Assembly (NCBI RefSeq): GCF_000016985.1
Contig: NC_009633.1
Location: 4,321,539-4,385,538 of the forward strand
Source of the DNA: Alkaliphilus metalliredigens QYMF
GTDB taxonomy: Bacteria; Bacillota; Clostridia; Peptostreptococcales; Natronincolaceae
Direction: 5' to 3'
DNA length: 64,000 bases
The first letter of the stretch is position 1. Each line of letters opens with the position of its first letter. A model generated the notes under the pieces. That model was not told the DNA's origin. It saw nothing but the letters and a program-made list of their open reading frames with translations, and searched no databases. A program made the translations under genes and the position numbers. Below, one piece after another: positions 16,196-25,548 of the stretch.

Positions 16196-16897
16196 TTACT
16201 CAGCTAGTTCTAAAGCAATTTTAACCATACCCATAAAAGTGTTCTGTCTTTCTTCTGAAGTTGTTTGTCCTCCAGTGATCAAACTATCACTTACCGTGAG
16301 AAGCGTCAGTGCATCAACCCCGAACTTAGCTGCCAATGTATAGAGGGCAGCTGTTTCCATCTCCACCGCCAGTGTTCCAAACTCAGCCCACTTCTTCCAA
16401 CTATTTACATCCTCATTATAAAAAGTGTCAACAGTAAGTACATTGCCTACCCTCGTTAAGATACCTTTCTCTTGAGCAACATCATAGGCCTTTTTAAGTA
16501 GTCTAAAACTAGCAGTGGGTGCATAATCCATTCCACCGAATCGAAGTTTGTTCATATTGGAATCAGTTGAGGCACTCATGGCTAAAATCACATCTCTTAA
16601 TTGTATCTCCTCCTGCATGGCACCACAGGTTCCAACACGAATTAGATTCTTCACGCCATAATCTGAAATCAATTCGTTGACATAGATTGAGATAGAAGGC
16701 ATCCCCATTCCAGTACCCTGTACAGATATCCTTTTTCCCTTGTAGCTACCTGTAAATCCATACATACCCCTTACTTCGTTATAGCATTCGATGTTTTCTA
16801 AAAAATTTTCTGCAATAAATTTTGCTCTTAAAGGATCTCCTGGCAGCAAAATTGTTTCTGCAATTTCGCCCTTTTTCGCTCCAATATGTATGCTCAT
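16196..16897 (-). CDS. deoD: Purine-nucleoside phosphorylase, DeoD type
   Basis: Hexameric PNP of 233 residues that splits purine (deoxy)nucleosides with phosphate into base and (deoxy)ribose-1-phosphate for salvage. Visible motifs are [20 protein letters not shown] at the N-terminus (phosphate loop GDPLRA), VRVGTCGA and [10 protein letters not shown] (ribose-binding Met and Glu), and TVSDSLITG with the catalytic Asp. The length is that of the hexameric, bacterial class. GAGGGG lies upstream of ATG. Monocistronic, with a strong terminator. Confidence 0.96.
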   Translation of the reverse strand: MSIHIGAKKGEIAETILLPGDPLRAKFIAENFLENIECYNEVRGMYGFTGSYKGKRISVQGTGMGMPSISIYVNELISDYGVKNLIRVGTCGAMQEEIQLRDVILAMSASTDSNMNKLRFGGMDYAPTASFRLLKKAYDVAQEKGILTRVGNVLTVDTFYNEDVNSWKKWAEFGTLAVEMETAALYTLAAKFGVDALTLLTVSDSLITGGQTTSEERQNTFMGMVKIALELAE

Positions 16898-16968
16898 ATA
16901 TTCAACCCCTCTTTCATTATATTTTTTCCCGTCTTAATAAAACCGCTCTCAATATTAAGTCCGATTTA

Positions 16969-17919
16969 CTAGTATCCACTATTGAAGTCTACTAAGTTAA
17001 TCATTTCGCCCTTCTTATATAAATAGACCTTGAGATTATGTTCAATGATTTCCATGGCATGATCCATATATTTGTATGATTCACCACAAATATGGGGTGT
17101 GATCACAACATTTTCCATTTCCCACAAAGGACTCTCCTCGGGTAATGGTTCTTCTTCAAAAACATCAGTAAATAGTGCCCTGATTTCATCATTTTGCAAT
17201 GCTTCAATTAAATCTTCTTCATTAACTGTTCTACCCCTACCCATGTTAATAAAACAAGCTGTTTCTTTCATTAATTGAAAATGCCTTTTATTAATAATCC
17301 CGTGGGTTTGTTGTGTATGTGGAAGTAAATTAATCACATAGTCACTTTCTATAAAGACTTCATCCATCTCTTCTGGTCCATAAACATGGTCTACGTATTC
17401 CATTGACTCAGGCGTATTTTTCAATCCAATTACCTTCATTCCCATTAAAGATGCTTTCTTCGCAACCTCTTTGCCAATACTTCCTAGCCCCAAGATTCCT
17501 ACTGTAGCGCCAAATATTTCTCCCTGGAGAATATCTCTCTCCCACTTTCTCTTTGTTTGATTTCTAAATACCAAGTGGAGGTTTCTTGCTAAACTAATCA
17601 TTGCAGCAAGGGCATATTCCGCCATATGGGTTCCATGAATCCCTTTCCCATTGGTTAAAATAATTTCTCGACTTGTGATTTCCTCTAGGGGCATGGCATC
17701 AATCCCTGCACTAACTCCCTGAATCCACTTGAGCTTGGGGGCTCCTGCCACCATTTCTTTTGTACATTGAAAAGTAATTAATACTTCCGTATCCTCTAGC
17801 TGCTTTAAGAGCCCGTCTTTTTCTTTGTTTATCACAAATTGAAGCTCTGGGTATCTCTCTCGCAGTACCACTAGATGCTTTGCAGGAAAATCTAAATGAA
17901 TGAGCGCTTTTCTCATCAT
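16969..17919 (-). CDS. D-isomer-specific 2-hydroxyacid dehydrogenase
   Basis: NAD(P)-dependent dehydrogenase of 316 residues related to phosphoglycerate and glyoxylate/hydroxypyruvate reductases. It shows the conserved HMAEYALAAM helix, the Rossmann loop GLGSIGKEVA (about residue 145), and the catalytic Arg in NMGRGRTVNEEDL, Glu in DVFEEEPLP and His in ITPHICGES. It lacks the ACT domain of serine-pathway PGDH, so another 2-keto acid is the likely substrate; it cannot be named from sequence. AAAGGAGG stands seven bases before the first of two ATG codons. Confidence 0.9.
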   Translation of the reverse strand: MMRKALIHLDFPAKHLVVLRERYPELQFVINKEKDGLLKQLEDTEVLITFQCTKEMVAGAPKLKWIQGVSAGIDAMPLEEITSREIILTNGKGIHGTHMAEYALAAMISLARNLHLVFRNQTKRKWERDILQGEIFGATVGILGLGSIGKEVAKKASLMGMKVIGLKNTPESMEYVDHVYGPEEMDEVFIESDYVINLLPHTQQTHGIINKRHFQLMKETACFINMGRGRTVNEEDLIEALQNDEIRALFTDVFEEEPLPEESPLWEMENVVITPHICGESYKYMDHAMEIIEHNLKVYLYKKGEMINLVDFNSGY

Positions 17920-17977
17920 AGAACTGCCTCCTTTTCGTATACTATTCTATCAAAGTAATCCTTTTTTTACCACCTTA

Positions 17978-19339
17978 CTACATTTGTTCAACGACATTGT
18001 GGATCCACTTTTTAGAAATCAATCTAACACTTCCAATACCTGCCTTCACAACCTCTTCCATAGAAACAAGCACCACTACCCAATAGATGGGCAACTGCCA
18101 AACGTGAGCTCCTAGGAAGGCCAAAGGCACTCCAATCAGCCACACACTACCTAATTCAAGAAAAAGAGAGAATTTTGTATCTCCGCCACTTCTTACAATA
18201 CCGATTACTAAAATTGCATTAAATATCTTAAAGGCCATAAAAACACCCAATACCATCAAAATCCGTATGGCATTGATATGTACCTCTGTTGATACATTGA
18301 AAAGCTTTAAAATGTAAGGCGCTAAGGCGAACAAAAGCATTCCCATAATTCCTCCCGTTAAAGGGCCCAAGATCGCAAATTTTTTCGCATAATTAAATGC
18401 TCTCTCCTTATGATTTCCTCCAATTTCATTTCCAAGCATAACCGCGCAGGCATTTCCTAATCCCATCCCCACAACCATAAATATACTTTGAACCGTATTG
18501 GCAATTTGTACAGATGCAATGGCCTCTGTACTAATACGGGCATAAATCGCCGTGTACATCGTCATCCCCAATGACCAAAATCCTTCATTTAAAATCACAG
18601 GATAGGCCGTTTTAAAGTACTTCAATACAAATTCTCTGGTTAAATTCATCATATCTTTTATTTTTCCAGCAATTGCATATTTTTTCCCATAAACCATTCC
18701 TAGCAATAAAACCATCTCTACTGATCTAGCAGCTAATGTTGCCCAGGCCGCGCCGCTTACCCCCAATGCAGGTGCTCCGAACTTTCCAAATATGTAAATG
18801 TAGTTCAATACCGTATTGATAGACAAGGAAACTGCACTGACAACCATTGGTAGTTTGGCTTCCCCTGTGCTTCTAGCTGCAAATGAGTATGCGAAGGTCA
18901 CCGCAGTGGCAAAATAGCTCAAGGACACAATTCTTAAATACTGACTTCCTAGATCAATCACCGATTGATCATGAGTGAAAAAGCCCAGTATCACATTTGG
19001 CACACCAAAGGCACCTACTGCAAAAACTAAACTTAGTATCCCCCCGGAAATTAAAGCAATTCCTAATACCCTGTGAATATTTTTAATATCCTGCCTTCCC
19101 CAAAACTGAGAAATAAAAATAGAAGCACCACTGTTAATTCCAAATAAAAGAAGTACAAACATAAAGAAGAATTGGTTTGCTAACCCAACAGCTGCGATTT
19201 CAAGTTCTCCAAGGTTTCCAATCATAATCGTATCCACTGTATTTAAGGCAGAAGAAATGAGGTTTTGGATTGTGATTGGCAAAGCAATCGCCAGCATAGT
19301 TTTGTAGAAAACTTTATCATTAAAAAGTCCTTTGGTCAT
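17978..19339 (-). CDS. MATE-family efflux transporter
   Basis: Na+- or H+-coupled multidrug/organic-cation exporter of 453 residues with about twelve membrane segments in two related halves. Typical stretches are ALPITIQNLISSALNTVDTI in helix 1 and GINSGASIFISQFWGR after helix 2. The ATG at 19339 follows AAAGGGGG by six bases; an earlier in-frame start would place that site inside the gene. A hairpin at 19364-19395 lies just upstream of the ribosome site. A second MATE gene at 44.3-45.6 kb is only a distant relative. Confidence 0.93.
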   Translation of the reverse strand: MTKGLFNDKVFYKTMLAIALPITIQNLISSALNTVDTIMIGNLGELEIAAVGLANQFFFMFVLLLFGINSGASIFISQFWGRQDIKNIHRVLGIALISGGILSLVFAVGAFGVPNVILGFFTHDQSVIDLGSQYLRIVSLSYFATAVTFAYSFAARSTGEAKLPMVVSAVSLSINTVLNYIYIFGKFGAPALGVSGAAWATLAARSVEMVLLLGMVYGKKYAIAGKIKDMMNLTREFVLKYFKTAYPVILNEGFWSLGMTMYTAIYARISTEAIASVQIANTVQSIFMVVGMGLGNACAVMLGNEIGGNHKERAFNYAKKFAILGPLTGGIMGMLLFALAPYILKLFNVSTEVHINAIRILMVLGVFMAFKIFNAILVIGIVRSGGDTKFSLFLELGSVWLIGVPLAFLGAHVWQLPIYWVVVLVSMEEVVKAGIGSVRLISKKWIHNVVEQM

Positions 19340-19363
19340 TGAGAACCCCCTTTCAGGCAAAAG

Positions 19364-19395
19364 CAGGAAAGCTCACCGGGAGGTAAGCTTTCCTG
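19364..19395 (-). promoter_or_regulatory. Leader hairpin upstream of the MATE gene
   Basis: Perfect 10-bp stem (19364-19373 with 19386-19395) on the MATE transcript. The 12-base loop contains CCTCC, which could pair with the GGGGG of the ribosome site about 20 bases downstream. No long T run follows, so a plain terminator is unlikely. Confidence 0.45.
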
Positions 19396-19555
19396 TAAAA
19401 AGATTAGCATATCTGAGCCTATTTGTTCTAAAAATATTTAAGTAGAATGTACTACTCTATTATCATAAATACTGATGTTTACCTATCAATTATAATGAAA
19501 TTACATGTTTTTGTAAAGCACATTTCATATTGCATCTTTAGAGACAACTTCCTAG

Positions 19556-20239
19556 CTATCGGTTTGAAGGAGTCGGTAAATAAGGATACATTTCCCCTGC
19601 CATACTTTGTATCGGCATTGTTTGAATCCATACCAATCCTGGACCAGTTAAAGTTGTTAAAAAAAGACCCTCTCCACCGAACAACATATTGCTAAAACCC
19701 TTAACCATCTCAACACTCATTTGAATCGTGGACTCATACATCCCCACGGATCCAGTTTCTACCTTTATTGACTCCCCTGCTTTAAGTTGGATCTCTACTG
19801 ATTCCCCATCTATTTCAACAAAGGCCATTCCTTTTCCTCTTAATTCCTGCATAATAAACCCCTCACCCCCGAAAAAGCCCGACCCTAATCGCTTTTGAAA
19901 GGCAATCTCAAGCTCCACCTCTTCAGTTGAACATAAAAATGATCGTTTTTGGCATATGATGGATCGATTAGTCACATCAATTGGGATAATATGCCCTGGG
20001 AATGTATGTCCAAAGGCAATTCTTTGCCCATTACTGGTTGCTTGAAAAAAGTTTAAAAAACCACTCTCACCCATCAACTTCCTTTTAAACAATCCGCCAA
20101 TTCCACCATTCATGCTTGTTCTCATGTCCACCATACTATCCATCCATTTCATAGCACCTGATTGCGATTTAATTGTTTCTCCTTTTTGTAGGGTCAATTC
20201 TATCAACGGCATAGTTGTTCCCACCAGTTTGTATTCCAT
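19556..20239 (-). CDS. AIM24/TIGR00266-family protein
   Basis: 227-residue beta-rich protein of the AIM24 family. Family marks are SQSGAMKWMDSMVDMRTSMN near the N-terminus, GGLFKRKLMGESGFLNFF and the closing repeat FGGEGLFLTTLTGPGLVW. Members form a trimeric beta-prism-like fold, and no enzymatic activity is established. No signal peptide or membrane helix. The start follows GGAGGG. Single gene. Confidence 0.9.
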   Translation of the reverse strand: MEYKLVGTTMPLIELTLQKGETIKSQSGAMKWMDSMVDMRTSMNGGIGGLFKRKLMGESGFLNFFQATSNGQRIAFGHTFPGHIIPIDVTNRSIICQKRSFLCSTEEVELEIAFQKRLGSGFFGGEGFIMQELRGKGMAFVEIDGESVEIQLKAGESIKVETGSVGMYESTIQMSVEMVKGFSNMLFGGEGLFLTTLTGPGLVWIQTMPIQSMAGEMYPYLPTPSNR

Positions 20240-20388
20240 AAATTCCCTCCTCTTTTTATCTACGATTACATTACGCTACTTAGTACTGATACACTTATTT
20301 TATCATTTTAATATATGCTTTACCCATAATAAAGATAATAAAACCTTTGAACTCATAAGTTGAGGAGCGGATTGCAATAAAGGATAAA

Positions 20389-20412
20389 GGAAGAAACCAT
20401 ATGGTTTCCTCC
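20389..20412 (-). terminator. Terminator of the thiamine operon
   Basis: 10-bp stem with one G-U (20389-20398 with 20403-20412) and loop ATAT, followed by TTTATCCTTTATT on the minus strand, directly after the last thi gene. Confidence 0.65.
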
Positions 20413-20421
20413 TCATTTGTA

Positions 20422-21012
20422 TTACTTCATTAAGTTCTTTAGTTTCGCCGTTGTGGCATGTGGATCAGTGGCCATCATAATTTCTGACATCACTGCAACC
20501 CCGTCTACTTTAACACGGCAAAGTTGCTGAATATTTCCTGCATTGATCCCCCCAATTGCAACAATAGGGATCTTTATATTCTTTTTAAATCCTTCAATAA
20601 ATGTAATACCCTTAGGTGGCAGATTTTTTTTGCTATTGGTTTCAAAAATATGTCCCACCAATAAATAGCTTGCCCCTTGATTTTCTGCTTCTATTCCTTC
20701 TTCTATGCTATGGACCGACACTCCAACGCCTCCCTGGAAATGAAGTCTTTTTTCAATGAATTGCTGAAATCCAGTATGGTATCCATGAGCACCAACAGCA
20801 TTTGCTACTTCTAAGCTATTGTTGATAATCAATCGTGTATTGGTTCCATGTACAACGCCTTGAATATCTTTTGCTAATCCCAATAGCTCTTTATAAGATA
20901 AATCCTTTTCTCTTAAGATTATTGCATCTACCCCACCATTAGTTGCTCCTTTGATAACACTAAGAAAGTTATGGTCTTCTATCATCCTTCGATTGGTAAC
21001 CAAGTAAAGCAT
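20422..21012 (-). CDS. tenI: TenI-type thiazole tautomerase (ThiE-like fold)
   Basis: 196-residue TIM-barrel protein of the ThiE/TenI family. ThiE joins the pyrimidine and thiazole phosphates into thiamine phosphate, whereas TenI aromatises the thiazole product of ThiG. Here the key loop reads VGHIFETNSKKN, with His121 where TenI has its catalytic His and ThiE has Pro (VGPIFPT-type). The pyrophosphate-binding T-K-T of ThiE is replaced as well. I therefore prefer TenI; automatic annotation as ThiE is likely. The start directly abuts the thiC stop. If this is TenI, a true thiE must lie elsewhere in the genome. Confidence 0.8.
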   Translation of the reverse strand: MLYLVTNRRMIEDHNFLSVIKGATNGGVDAIILREKDLSYKELLGLAKDIQGVVHGTNTRLIINNSLEVANAVGAHGYHTGFQQFIEKRLHFQGGVGVSVHSIEEGIEAENQGASYLLVGHIFETNSKKNLPPKGITFIEGFKKNIKIPIVAIGGINAGNIQQLCRVKVDGVAVMSEIMMATDPHATTAKLKNLMK

Positions 21013-22326
21013 CTAATCGTCCTCTCGTAAAATGTTGATATTTTTCCCTTCCATAATCTTATTCATATTTCTCATGGAGCACATTTTACCACACATGGTA
21101 CAACTGTCATCATGCTCAGGCTTTGATTCCTCTCGGTATCTTCTTGCCTTTTCCGGATCAATGGCCAGTTCGAACATCTTTTCCCAATTTAACTGTTGTC
21201 TCGCGCGACTCATTTCATTATCCCATTTTCTAGCTCCAGGCACCTTCTTTGCAATATCCCCTGCATGGGCTGCAATCTTAGAGGCAATAATTCCTTCCTT
21301 CATATCTTCTAGGGTTGGTAATCGAAGATGCTCAGCAGGCGTTACATAGCATAAAAAGTCCGCTCCATGACTGGCTGCAATTGCGCCACCAATGGCACTG
21401 GTAATATGATCATATCCTGGTGCAATATCTGTAACAATAGGTCCTAATACATAAAATGGTGCACCATGACATAGCTTTTTCTCCAATACCATGTTTGCTG
21501 CAATCTCATCAATGGCCATATGTCCCGGTCCCTCTATCATAACCTGGACATTCTTTTCCCATGCACGGAGGGTTAATTCTCCTAGTACCATCAATTCTTT
21601 GATTTGACTGGCATCAGTGGCATCATGGATGCTCCCTGGTCTACAGGCATCCCCTAGGCTTATGGTTACATCATACTTTTCACAAATTTCTAGTAATTGG
21701 TCATAATATTGATAAAAAGGATTTTCTTTCTTATTTAACTCCATCCATGCGTAAAGTAATGATCCTCCTCTAGAAACAATATTGGTTAAACGAGGATTCC
21801 GCTTGAAAACTGCTGCTGTTTCTTGATTCATACCAGCATGGATGGTGACAAAGTCCACGCCTTCTTTTGCATGCTTTTCTACCACATCGATAAATTCTTG
21901 GGCTGTAATATCCTGTAGTTCCTTATCATAAAAACCCACTGCATCATATATTGGAACGGTTCCAATCATAGCTGGTGACATTTCAATTAAACTTTTTCTA
22001 AATTCCTCTGTCTTTCCAAATGAACTTAAGTCCATAATCGCCTCTGCCTTCATTTCTAGGGCTGTTCTTACCTTATCAAGCTCTACTTCGATATTTGGAC
22101 AATCCTTTGAGATCCCTAAATTAACATTAATTTTTGTTCTTAATCCCTCTCCAATCCCTTCGGCATCTAATGAGTGATGATTTTTATTAGCAGGAATCGC
22201 AATTTTTCCCGTTGCTACCCTTTCACGCAAAATTTCTATATCCATTCCTTCTTTTCTTGCCACAGCTTCCATTTCCTTTGTTACCAATCCTTTTCTTGCA
22301 GCATCCATTTGAGTTGTATAATTCAT
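21013..22326 (-). CDS. thiC: Phosphomethylpyrimidine synthase ThiC
   Basis: Radical-SAM enzyme that rearranges AIR into HMP-phosphate, the pyrimidine of thiamine. The protein has 437 residues and contains [30 protein letters not shown] and [14 protein letters not shown], all ThiC signatures. The C-terminal cluster motif is [10 protein letters not shown], that is C-x2-C-x3-C, one residue shorter than the C-x2-C-x4-C of E. coli ThiC; I believe this is common in clostridial ThiC. The ATG follows GGGGGAG by five bases; a longer frame upstream is rejected for that reason. Confidence 0.97.
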   Translation of the reverse strand: MNYTTQMDAARKGLVTKEMEAVARKEGMDIEILRERVATGKIAIPANKNHHSLDAEGIGEGLRTKINVNLGISKDCPNIEVELDKVRTALEMKAEAIMDLSSFGKTEEFRKSLIEMSPAMIGTVPIYDAVGFYDKELQDITAQEFIDVVEKHAKEGVDFVTIHAGMNQETAAVFKRNPRLTNIVSRGGSLLYAWMELNKKENPFYQYYDQLLEICEKYDVTISLGDACRPGSIHDATDASQIKELMVLGELTLRAWEKNVQVMIEGPGHMAIDEIAANMVLEKKLCHGAPFYVLGPIVTDIAPGYDHITSAIGGAIAASHGADFLCYVTPAEHLRLPTLEDMKEGIIASKIAAHAGDIAKKVPGARKWDNEMSRARQQLNWEKMFELAIDPEKARRYREESKPEHDDSCTMCGKMCSMRNMNKIMEGKNINILREDD

Positions 22327-22349
22327 CTTTTCTCCCCCTAATTTTATAT

Positions 22350-23453
22350 TTAAATTGCCATCCAATTTTTAAATATAGGCTGATAGCCCTTATTTAATAT
22401 GGCTTTTCTCATTTCTTCAACACTTCTTGTATCACTAATTTCAAACTGACTGTCTCCTTTATCGGAATCACTATGACCACCTACTTCTGTTGTTACCCCT
22501 GCAGACATTTTAGTGACTCCTAGAGGAATGAGATGATCTCTCAGACTGCCTCTTTCTCTTGTGGACATGGTAATGGCTACATAGGGTAAGTAAATTCTAA
22601 AAGCAAGAAGCACTTGAACTAAATCTTGATCAGTCACAGGATACACATCCCGAAAGCCTCCCACGTGAGGTCGAATACGAGGTAAAGAAATACTTAGTTC
22701 CACATCATTATATTTATTTTGTAAGTAATTAGCATGCATACCAGTCATAAAGGCCTCATGCTGCCACTTATTTAAGCCTAAAAGTGCACCAATATTGACA
22801 TTATGTATATTGGCTTCACAAGCCCTCTCAGGCGCATCAAGTCTAAAATGATAATTCCTTTTAGGTCCAGCTAAATGCACCTGTTTATATACCTCTTCAT
22901 CATAAACCTCTTGATAAATCGTTAATCCGTCTACACCAGCTTCTATTAAACGCTGATAATCTTCTTTTTCCAATGGATCGATCTCAATGGCAATGGAGTC
23001 AAAATATTTTTTCATGATCTTCACAGCTTCCACTAAATAAGAAACCGGTGTTTCTATTCTTGATTCTCCCGTTAATAGTAGAATATGCTTCAATCCCGTT
23101 TCAGCAATGATTTGAGCTTCCTTTTCAATTTCATCATAGGTAAGCTTCTTTCTTTTAATGTCGTGATCAATGTTATAGCTACAATAGGCACAGCGATTTA
23201 CACAATAATTGGAAAGATAAAGAGGTGTATAAAGTAAAACCGTCTTCCCAAAATGCTGTAGTGAAAGTTCCTGCGCTCTTTGAGCCATTTCCTCTAAGCA
23301 ATTAGCTGCCGCTGGAGAGAGTAGAGCTAAAAAATCATGATGATTTAGTTTATTTTTCTTAATAATTCCTAAAACATCAGGTTCCTTTACTTCCTTTAAA
23401 AATCCCTCGGTATCGAAGTTCTCATATTCTAGGTAAGTATCATAAAAACTCAT
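22350..23453 (-). CDS. thiH: 2-iminoacetate synthase ThiH
   Basis: Radical-SAM tyrosine lyase that supplies dehydroglycine (iminoacetate) for thiazole synthesis under anaerobic conditions. The cluster cysteines are C84, C88 and C91 in [10 protein letters not shown]. The rest follows the ThiH/biotin-synthase barrel, including [14 protein letters not shown] and [19 protein letters not shown]. The length of 367 residues is normal. Its ATG overlaps the thiG stop (TAATG). Use of ThiH rather than glycine oxidase ThiO fits an anaerobe. Confidence 0.96.
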   Translation of the reverse strand: MSFYDTYLEYENFDTEGFLKEVKEPDVLGIIKKNKLNHHDFLALLSPAAANCLEEMAQRAQELSLQHFGKTVLLYTPLYLSNYCVNRCAYCSYNIDHDIKRKKLTYDEIEKEAQIIAETGLKHILLLTGESRIETPVSYLVEAVKIMKKYFDSIAIEIDPLEKEDYQRLIEAGVDGLTIYQEVYDEEVYKQVHLAGPKRNYHFRLDAPERACEANIHNVNIGALLGLNKWQHEAFMTGMHANYLQNKYNDVELSISLPRIRPHVGGFRDVYPVTDQDLVQVLLAFRIYLPYVAITMSTRERGSLRDHLIPLGVTKMSAGVTTEVGGHSDSDKGDSQFEISDTRSVEEMRKAILNKGYQPIFKNWMAI

Positions 23454-24229
23454 TATGCTTCCCCTTCATGTAAAAATCCTGTCAAGGGGGAAGATGCCCG
23501 AGCCACTTTAGCTTGTGGCGCAGTTACCCCATTAAAGGCTAATCGACCTGCCCTTACTGCCAGTTCGAAGGCCTTAGCCATCTTCACTGGATTTTGAGCT
23601 GTTGCAATTGCCGTATTGACCAGTACTGCTTCAGCTCCCATTTCCATAGCTTCAGCAGCTTGGGAGGGCTTCCCAATTCCTGCGTCCACGATGATGGGAA
23701 CTTTAATTTCTTCAATTAAAATCCGGATCATTTCCTTGGTTTGCAACCCTTTATTCGTTCCAATAGGTGATCCTAAGGGCATAACCGCTGCTGCTCCTAC
23801 AGACTCTAACCTTTTAGCGATCATTAAGTCTGGATTCATATAAGGTAGCACAATAAACCCTTCCTTTGCTAGTACTTCTGTGGCCTTAACCGTTTCCTCA
23901 TTATCAGGCAGTAAATACTTCTGATCTGATATTACTTCAATTTTAACCCAATCACCACATCCCATTGCTCTAGAAAGTCTTGCAATTCGAATGGCTTCTT
24001 CTGCATTTCTTGCACCGGATGTATTAGGTAGTAAAATCGTATCCTTAGGAATGTACTCAAGGATATTGTCTTCTTTATGATCTAGATTCACTCGTCTCAG
24101 GGCCATTGTGACAACTTGTGTACCACAGCCTTCAATGGCTTGCTTCATCAAGTCATAGCTAGCAAACTTTCCTGTTCCAACTAGAAGTCGACTCTTGAGT
24201 GATTTACCTCCAATATTGAATCCTTCCAT
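23453..24229 (-). CDS. thiG: Thiazole synthase ThiG
   Basis: TIM-barrel thiazole synthase of 258 residues. It condenses deoxyxylulose-5-phosphate, iminoacetate and ThiS thiocarboxylate. Lys96 in GDWVKIEV corresponds to the Schiff-base lysine of Bacillus ThiG. Other motifs are RLLVGTGKF at the N-terminus, [12 protein letters not shown] (phosphate site), and [18 protein letters not shown] followed by VLVNTAIA. It is located between thiF and thiH and overlaps thiH by one base. Confidence 0.97.
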   Translation of the reverse strand: MEGFNIGGKSLKSRLLVGTGKFASYDLMKQAIEGCGTQVVTMALRRVNLDHKEDNILEYIPKDTILLPNTSGARNAEEAIRIARLSRAMGCGDWVKIEVISDQKYLLPDNEETVKATEVLAKEGFIVLPYMNPDLMIAKRLESVGAAAVMPLGSPIGTNKGLQTKEMIRILIEEIKVPIIVDAGIGKPSQAAEAMEMGAEAVLVNTAIATAQNPVKMAKAFELAVRAGRLAFNGVTAPQAKVARASSPLTGFLHEGEA

Positions 24230-24243
24230 TTCCTCTCCTCCTT

Positions 24244-25050
24244 TTAAACTTCTTCTTCACCTAATAAAATTCTAACAACTGTGTTAGCTTGGTGATTTGC
24301 GGCGATAGCTACTCTTGGAGCCATCAACCCACACCCAGGCTTTGCTGCCGATACCCCATCGCCAATTAAATAAAATTTCTTCGTGATGCGCTTGGTCTTA
24401 ATCGAGTTATTGGAAAAGTATCCTGCCATTCCTGAAGCTGCCACCATGGGCTTCTCTTTCATTTTTTCCAATACTGTATTGACAAGTGTTGACTTAGATG
24501 TTGGATTATCGAAGGCTTCAACAATAACATCCATATTTTTAAAGCAGTCTTCAATATTGGTTTGATCTAAATATATATTGATCACCTCTACCTCAACAAA
24601 TGGATTGATTTCATGGATTAACTGCTGAAGTGCTTCGGTTTTCAACATTCCAATATGTCGTATGAAATATTGCTGCCTATTGAGATTACTCGGTTCCACC
24701 ACATCAAAATCCACCAATAAAAGCTTTCCAATTCCCATGCGAGCTAAGGAAACAGCAATGTTTGAACCCAATCCCCCTAAGCCTGCAATGCCTATAGATG
24801 CCTTCTTTATTTTTTTATGAACTCCTGGGGTATGTCTGGAGGTCAATAATACTTCTAGTTCTTCGATGATGGGGATTTCTCCCCTTTGAATCAATGTAAT
24901 CAGATCTCCTTCTTGTAATAAAACATCTTCCTTGATGATAAAGCCATTATAAACAACAACATCAGCATCTTTTTTGACTTTGTTTCTCACTTCGAATGCT
25001 GTTGTTCCTTTTTTTACATCCATTTCATCTTCATTCACAATCAGTTTCAT
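24244..25050 (-). CDS. thiF: ThiS adenylyltransferase ThiF with N-terminal ThiS-like domain
   Basis: 268 residues. E1-like enzyme that adenylates the C-terminus of ThiS. The core has [20 protein letters not shown] (ATP loop), [15 protein letters not shown] and EAFDNPTSK. The usual zinc CxxC pairs of MoeB/E. coli ThiF are absent; a lone Cys lies in [10 protein letters not shown]. The first ~65 residues ([17 protein letters not shown], then [20 protein letters not shown]) form a second beta-grasp domain resembling ThiS but lacking the Gly-Gly tail. An ATG five bases after GGAGGGGG defines the start. The gene lies one base after thiS. Confidence 0.93.
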   Translation of the reverse strand: MKLIVNEDEMDVKKGTTAFEVRNKVKKDADVVVYNGFIIKEDVLLQEGDLITLIQRGEIPIIEELEVLLTSRHTPGVHKKIKKASIGIAGLGGLGSNIAVSLARMGIGKLLLVDFDVVEPSNLNRQQYFIRHIGMLKTEALQQLIHEINPFVEVEVINIYLDQTNIEDCFKNMDVIVEAFDNPTSKSTLVNTVLEKMKEKPMVAASGMAGYFSNNSIKTKRITKKFYLIGDGVSAAKPGCGLMAPRVAIAANHQANTVVRILLGEEEV

Positions 25051-25051
25051 A

Positions 25052-25246
25052 TTAACCCCCTCCGATAAATCCCACAATCTCAACTTGATCTCTTTCATCT
25101 AGCATCAGTTGTTCGTATTGTCCCTTTGGAATAATGTTCATGTTAACTTCCACTACCACATGATCTGAATCTAACTTCAACTCCTGTAGTAATTTTGTAA
25201 TCGTTGTTCCATTCGGTAGTGACGTTTTTTTCCCATTGACAATCAT
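25052..25246 (-). CDS. thiS: Sulfur carrier protein ThiS
   Basis: 64-residue beta-grasp protein ending in GFIGGG; the terminal Gly-Gly is adenylated by ThiF and converted to a thiocarboxylate. MIVNGKKTSLPNGTTITKLL and VVVEVNMNIIPKGQYEQ fit the ThiS family closely. First gene of the operon, downstream of the TPP riboswitch. Confidence 0.95.
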   Translation of the reverse strand: MIVNGKKTSLPNGTTITKLLQELKLDSDHVVVEVNMNIIPKGQYEQLMLDERDQVEIVGFIGGG

Positions 25247-25279
25247 CTTTACATCTCCCTCCTCTATTTTTGTAAAAAA

Positions 25280-25312
25280 AAGAAGCTCCCCTGTACTTTA
25301 GGGAAGCTTCTT
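25280..25312 (-). terminator. Expression-platform terminator of the TPP riboswitch
   Basis: 13-bp stem with one G-U pair (25280-25292 with 25300-25312) and a 7-base loop, then eight T on the minus strand, between aptamer and thiS. TPP binding would favour this terminator. Confidence 0.9.
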
Positions 25313-25378
25313 ATAGATTCAGATGTCTTCATAGGTTCAATTATACATTTCACCGTAATTAATTTCATCAACTCTATC

Positions 25379-25463
25379 AGCTTCCCTACGGTAGTACTAA
25401 CTACGTCAGGTTCAAAGGGTCAGGTATTATGAATCATTCCTTCTCAGCCGTAATGGCTCCCCT
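25379..25463 (-). promoter_or_regulatory. TPP (thi-box) riboswitch aptamer
   Basis: The minus strand reads GGGGAGCC, GGCTGAGA, GACCCTTTGAACCTGA and GTAGGGAAGCT in the correct order. These are the conserved blocks of the thiamine-pyrophosphate aptamer, including the CUGAGA pyrimidine-binding and ACCTGA/GGGAA elements. Together with the downstream terminator it should shut the thi operon when TPP is plentiful. Confidence 0.96.
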
Positions 25464-25500
25464 AGCTAAACACTATTTACTTTTCATTCTTGCTTATTTA

Positions 25501-25529
25501 AGTATAGTTGACTTATCATCTCTTGTAAA
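25501..25529 (-). promoter_or_regulatory. Sigma-A promoter of the thi operon
   Basis: TTTACA (25524-25529) and TATACT (25501-25506) on the minus strand with a 17-base spacer, placing the start just before the aptamer. Confidence 0.75.
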
Positions 25530-25548
25530 GATATTGATTAAGATGTTA

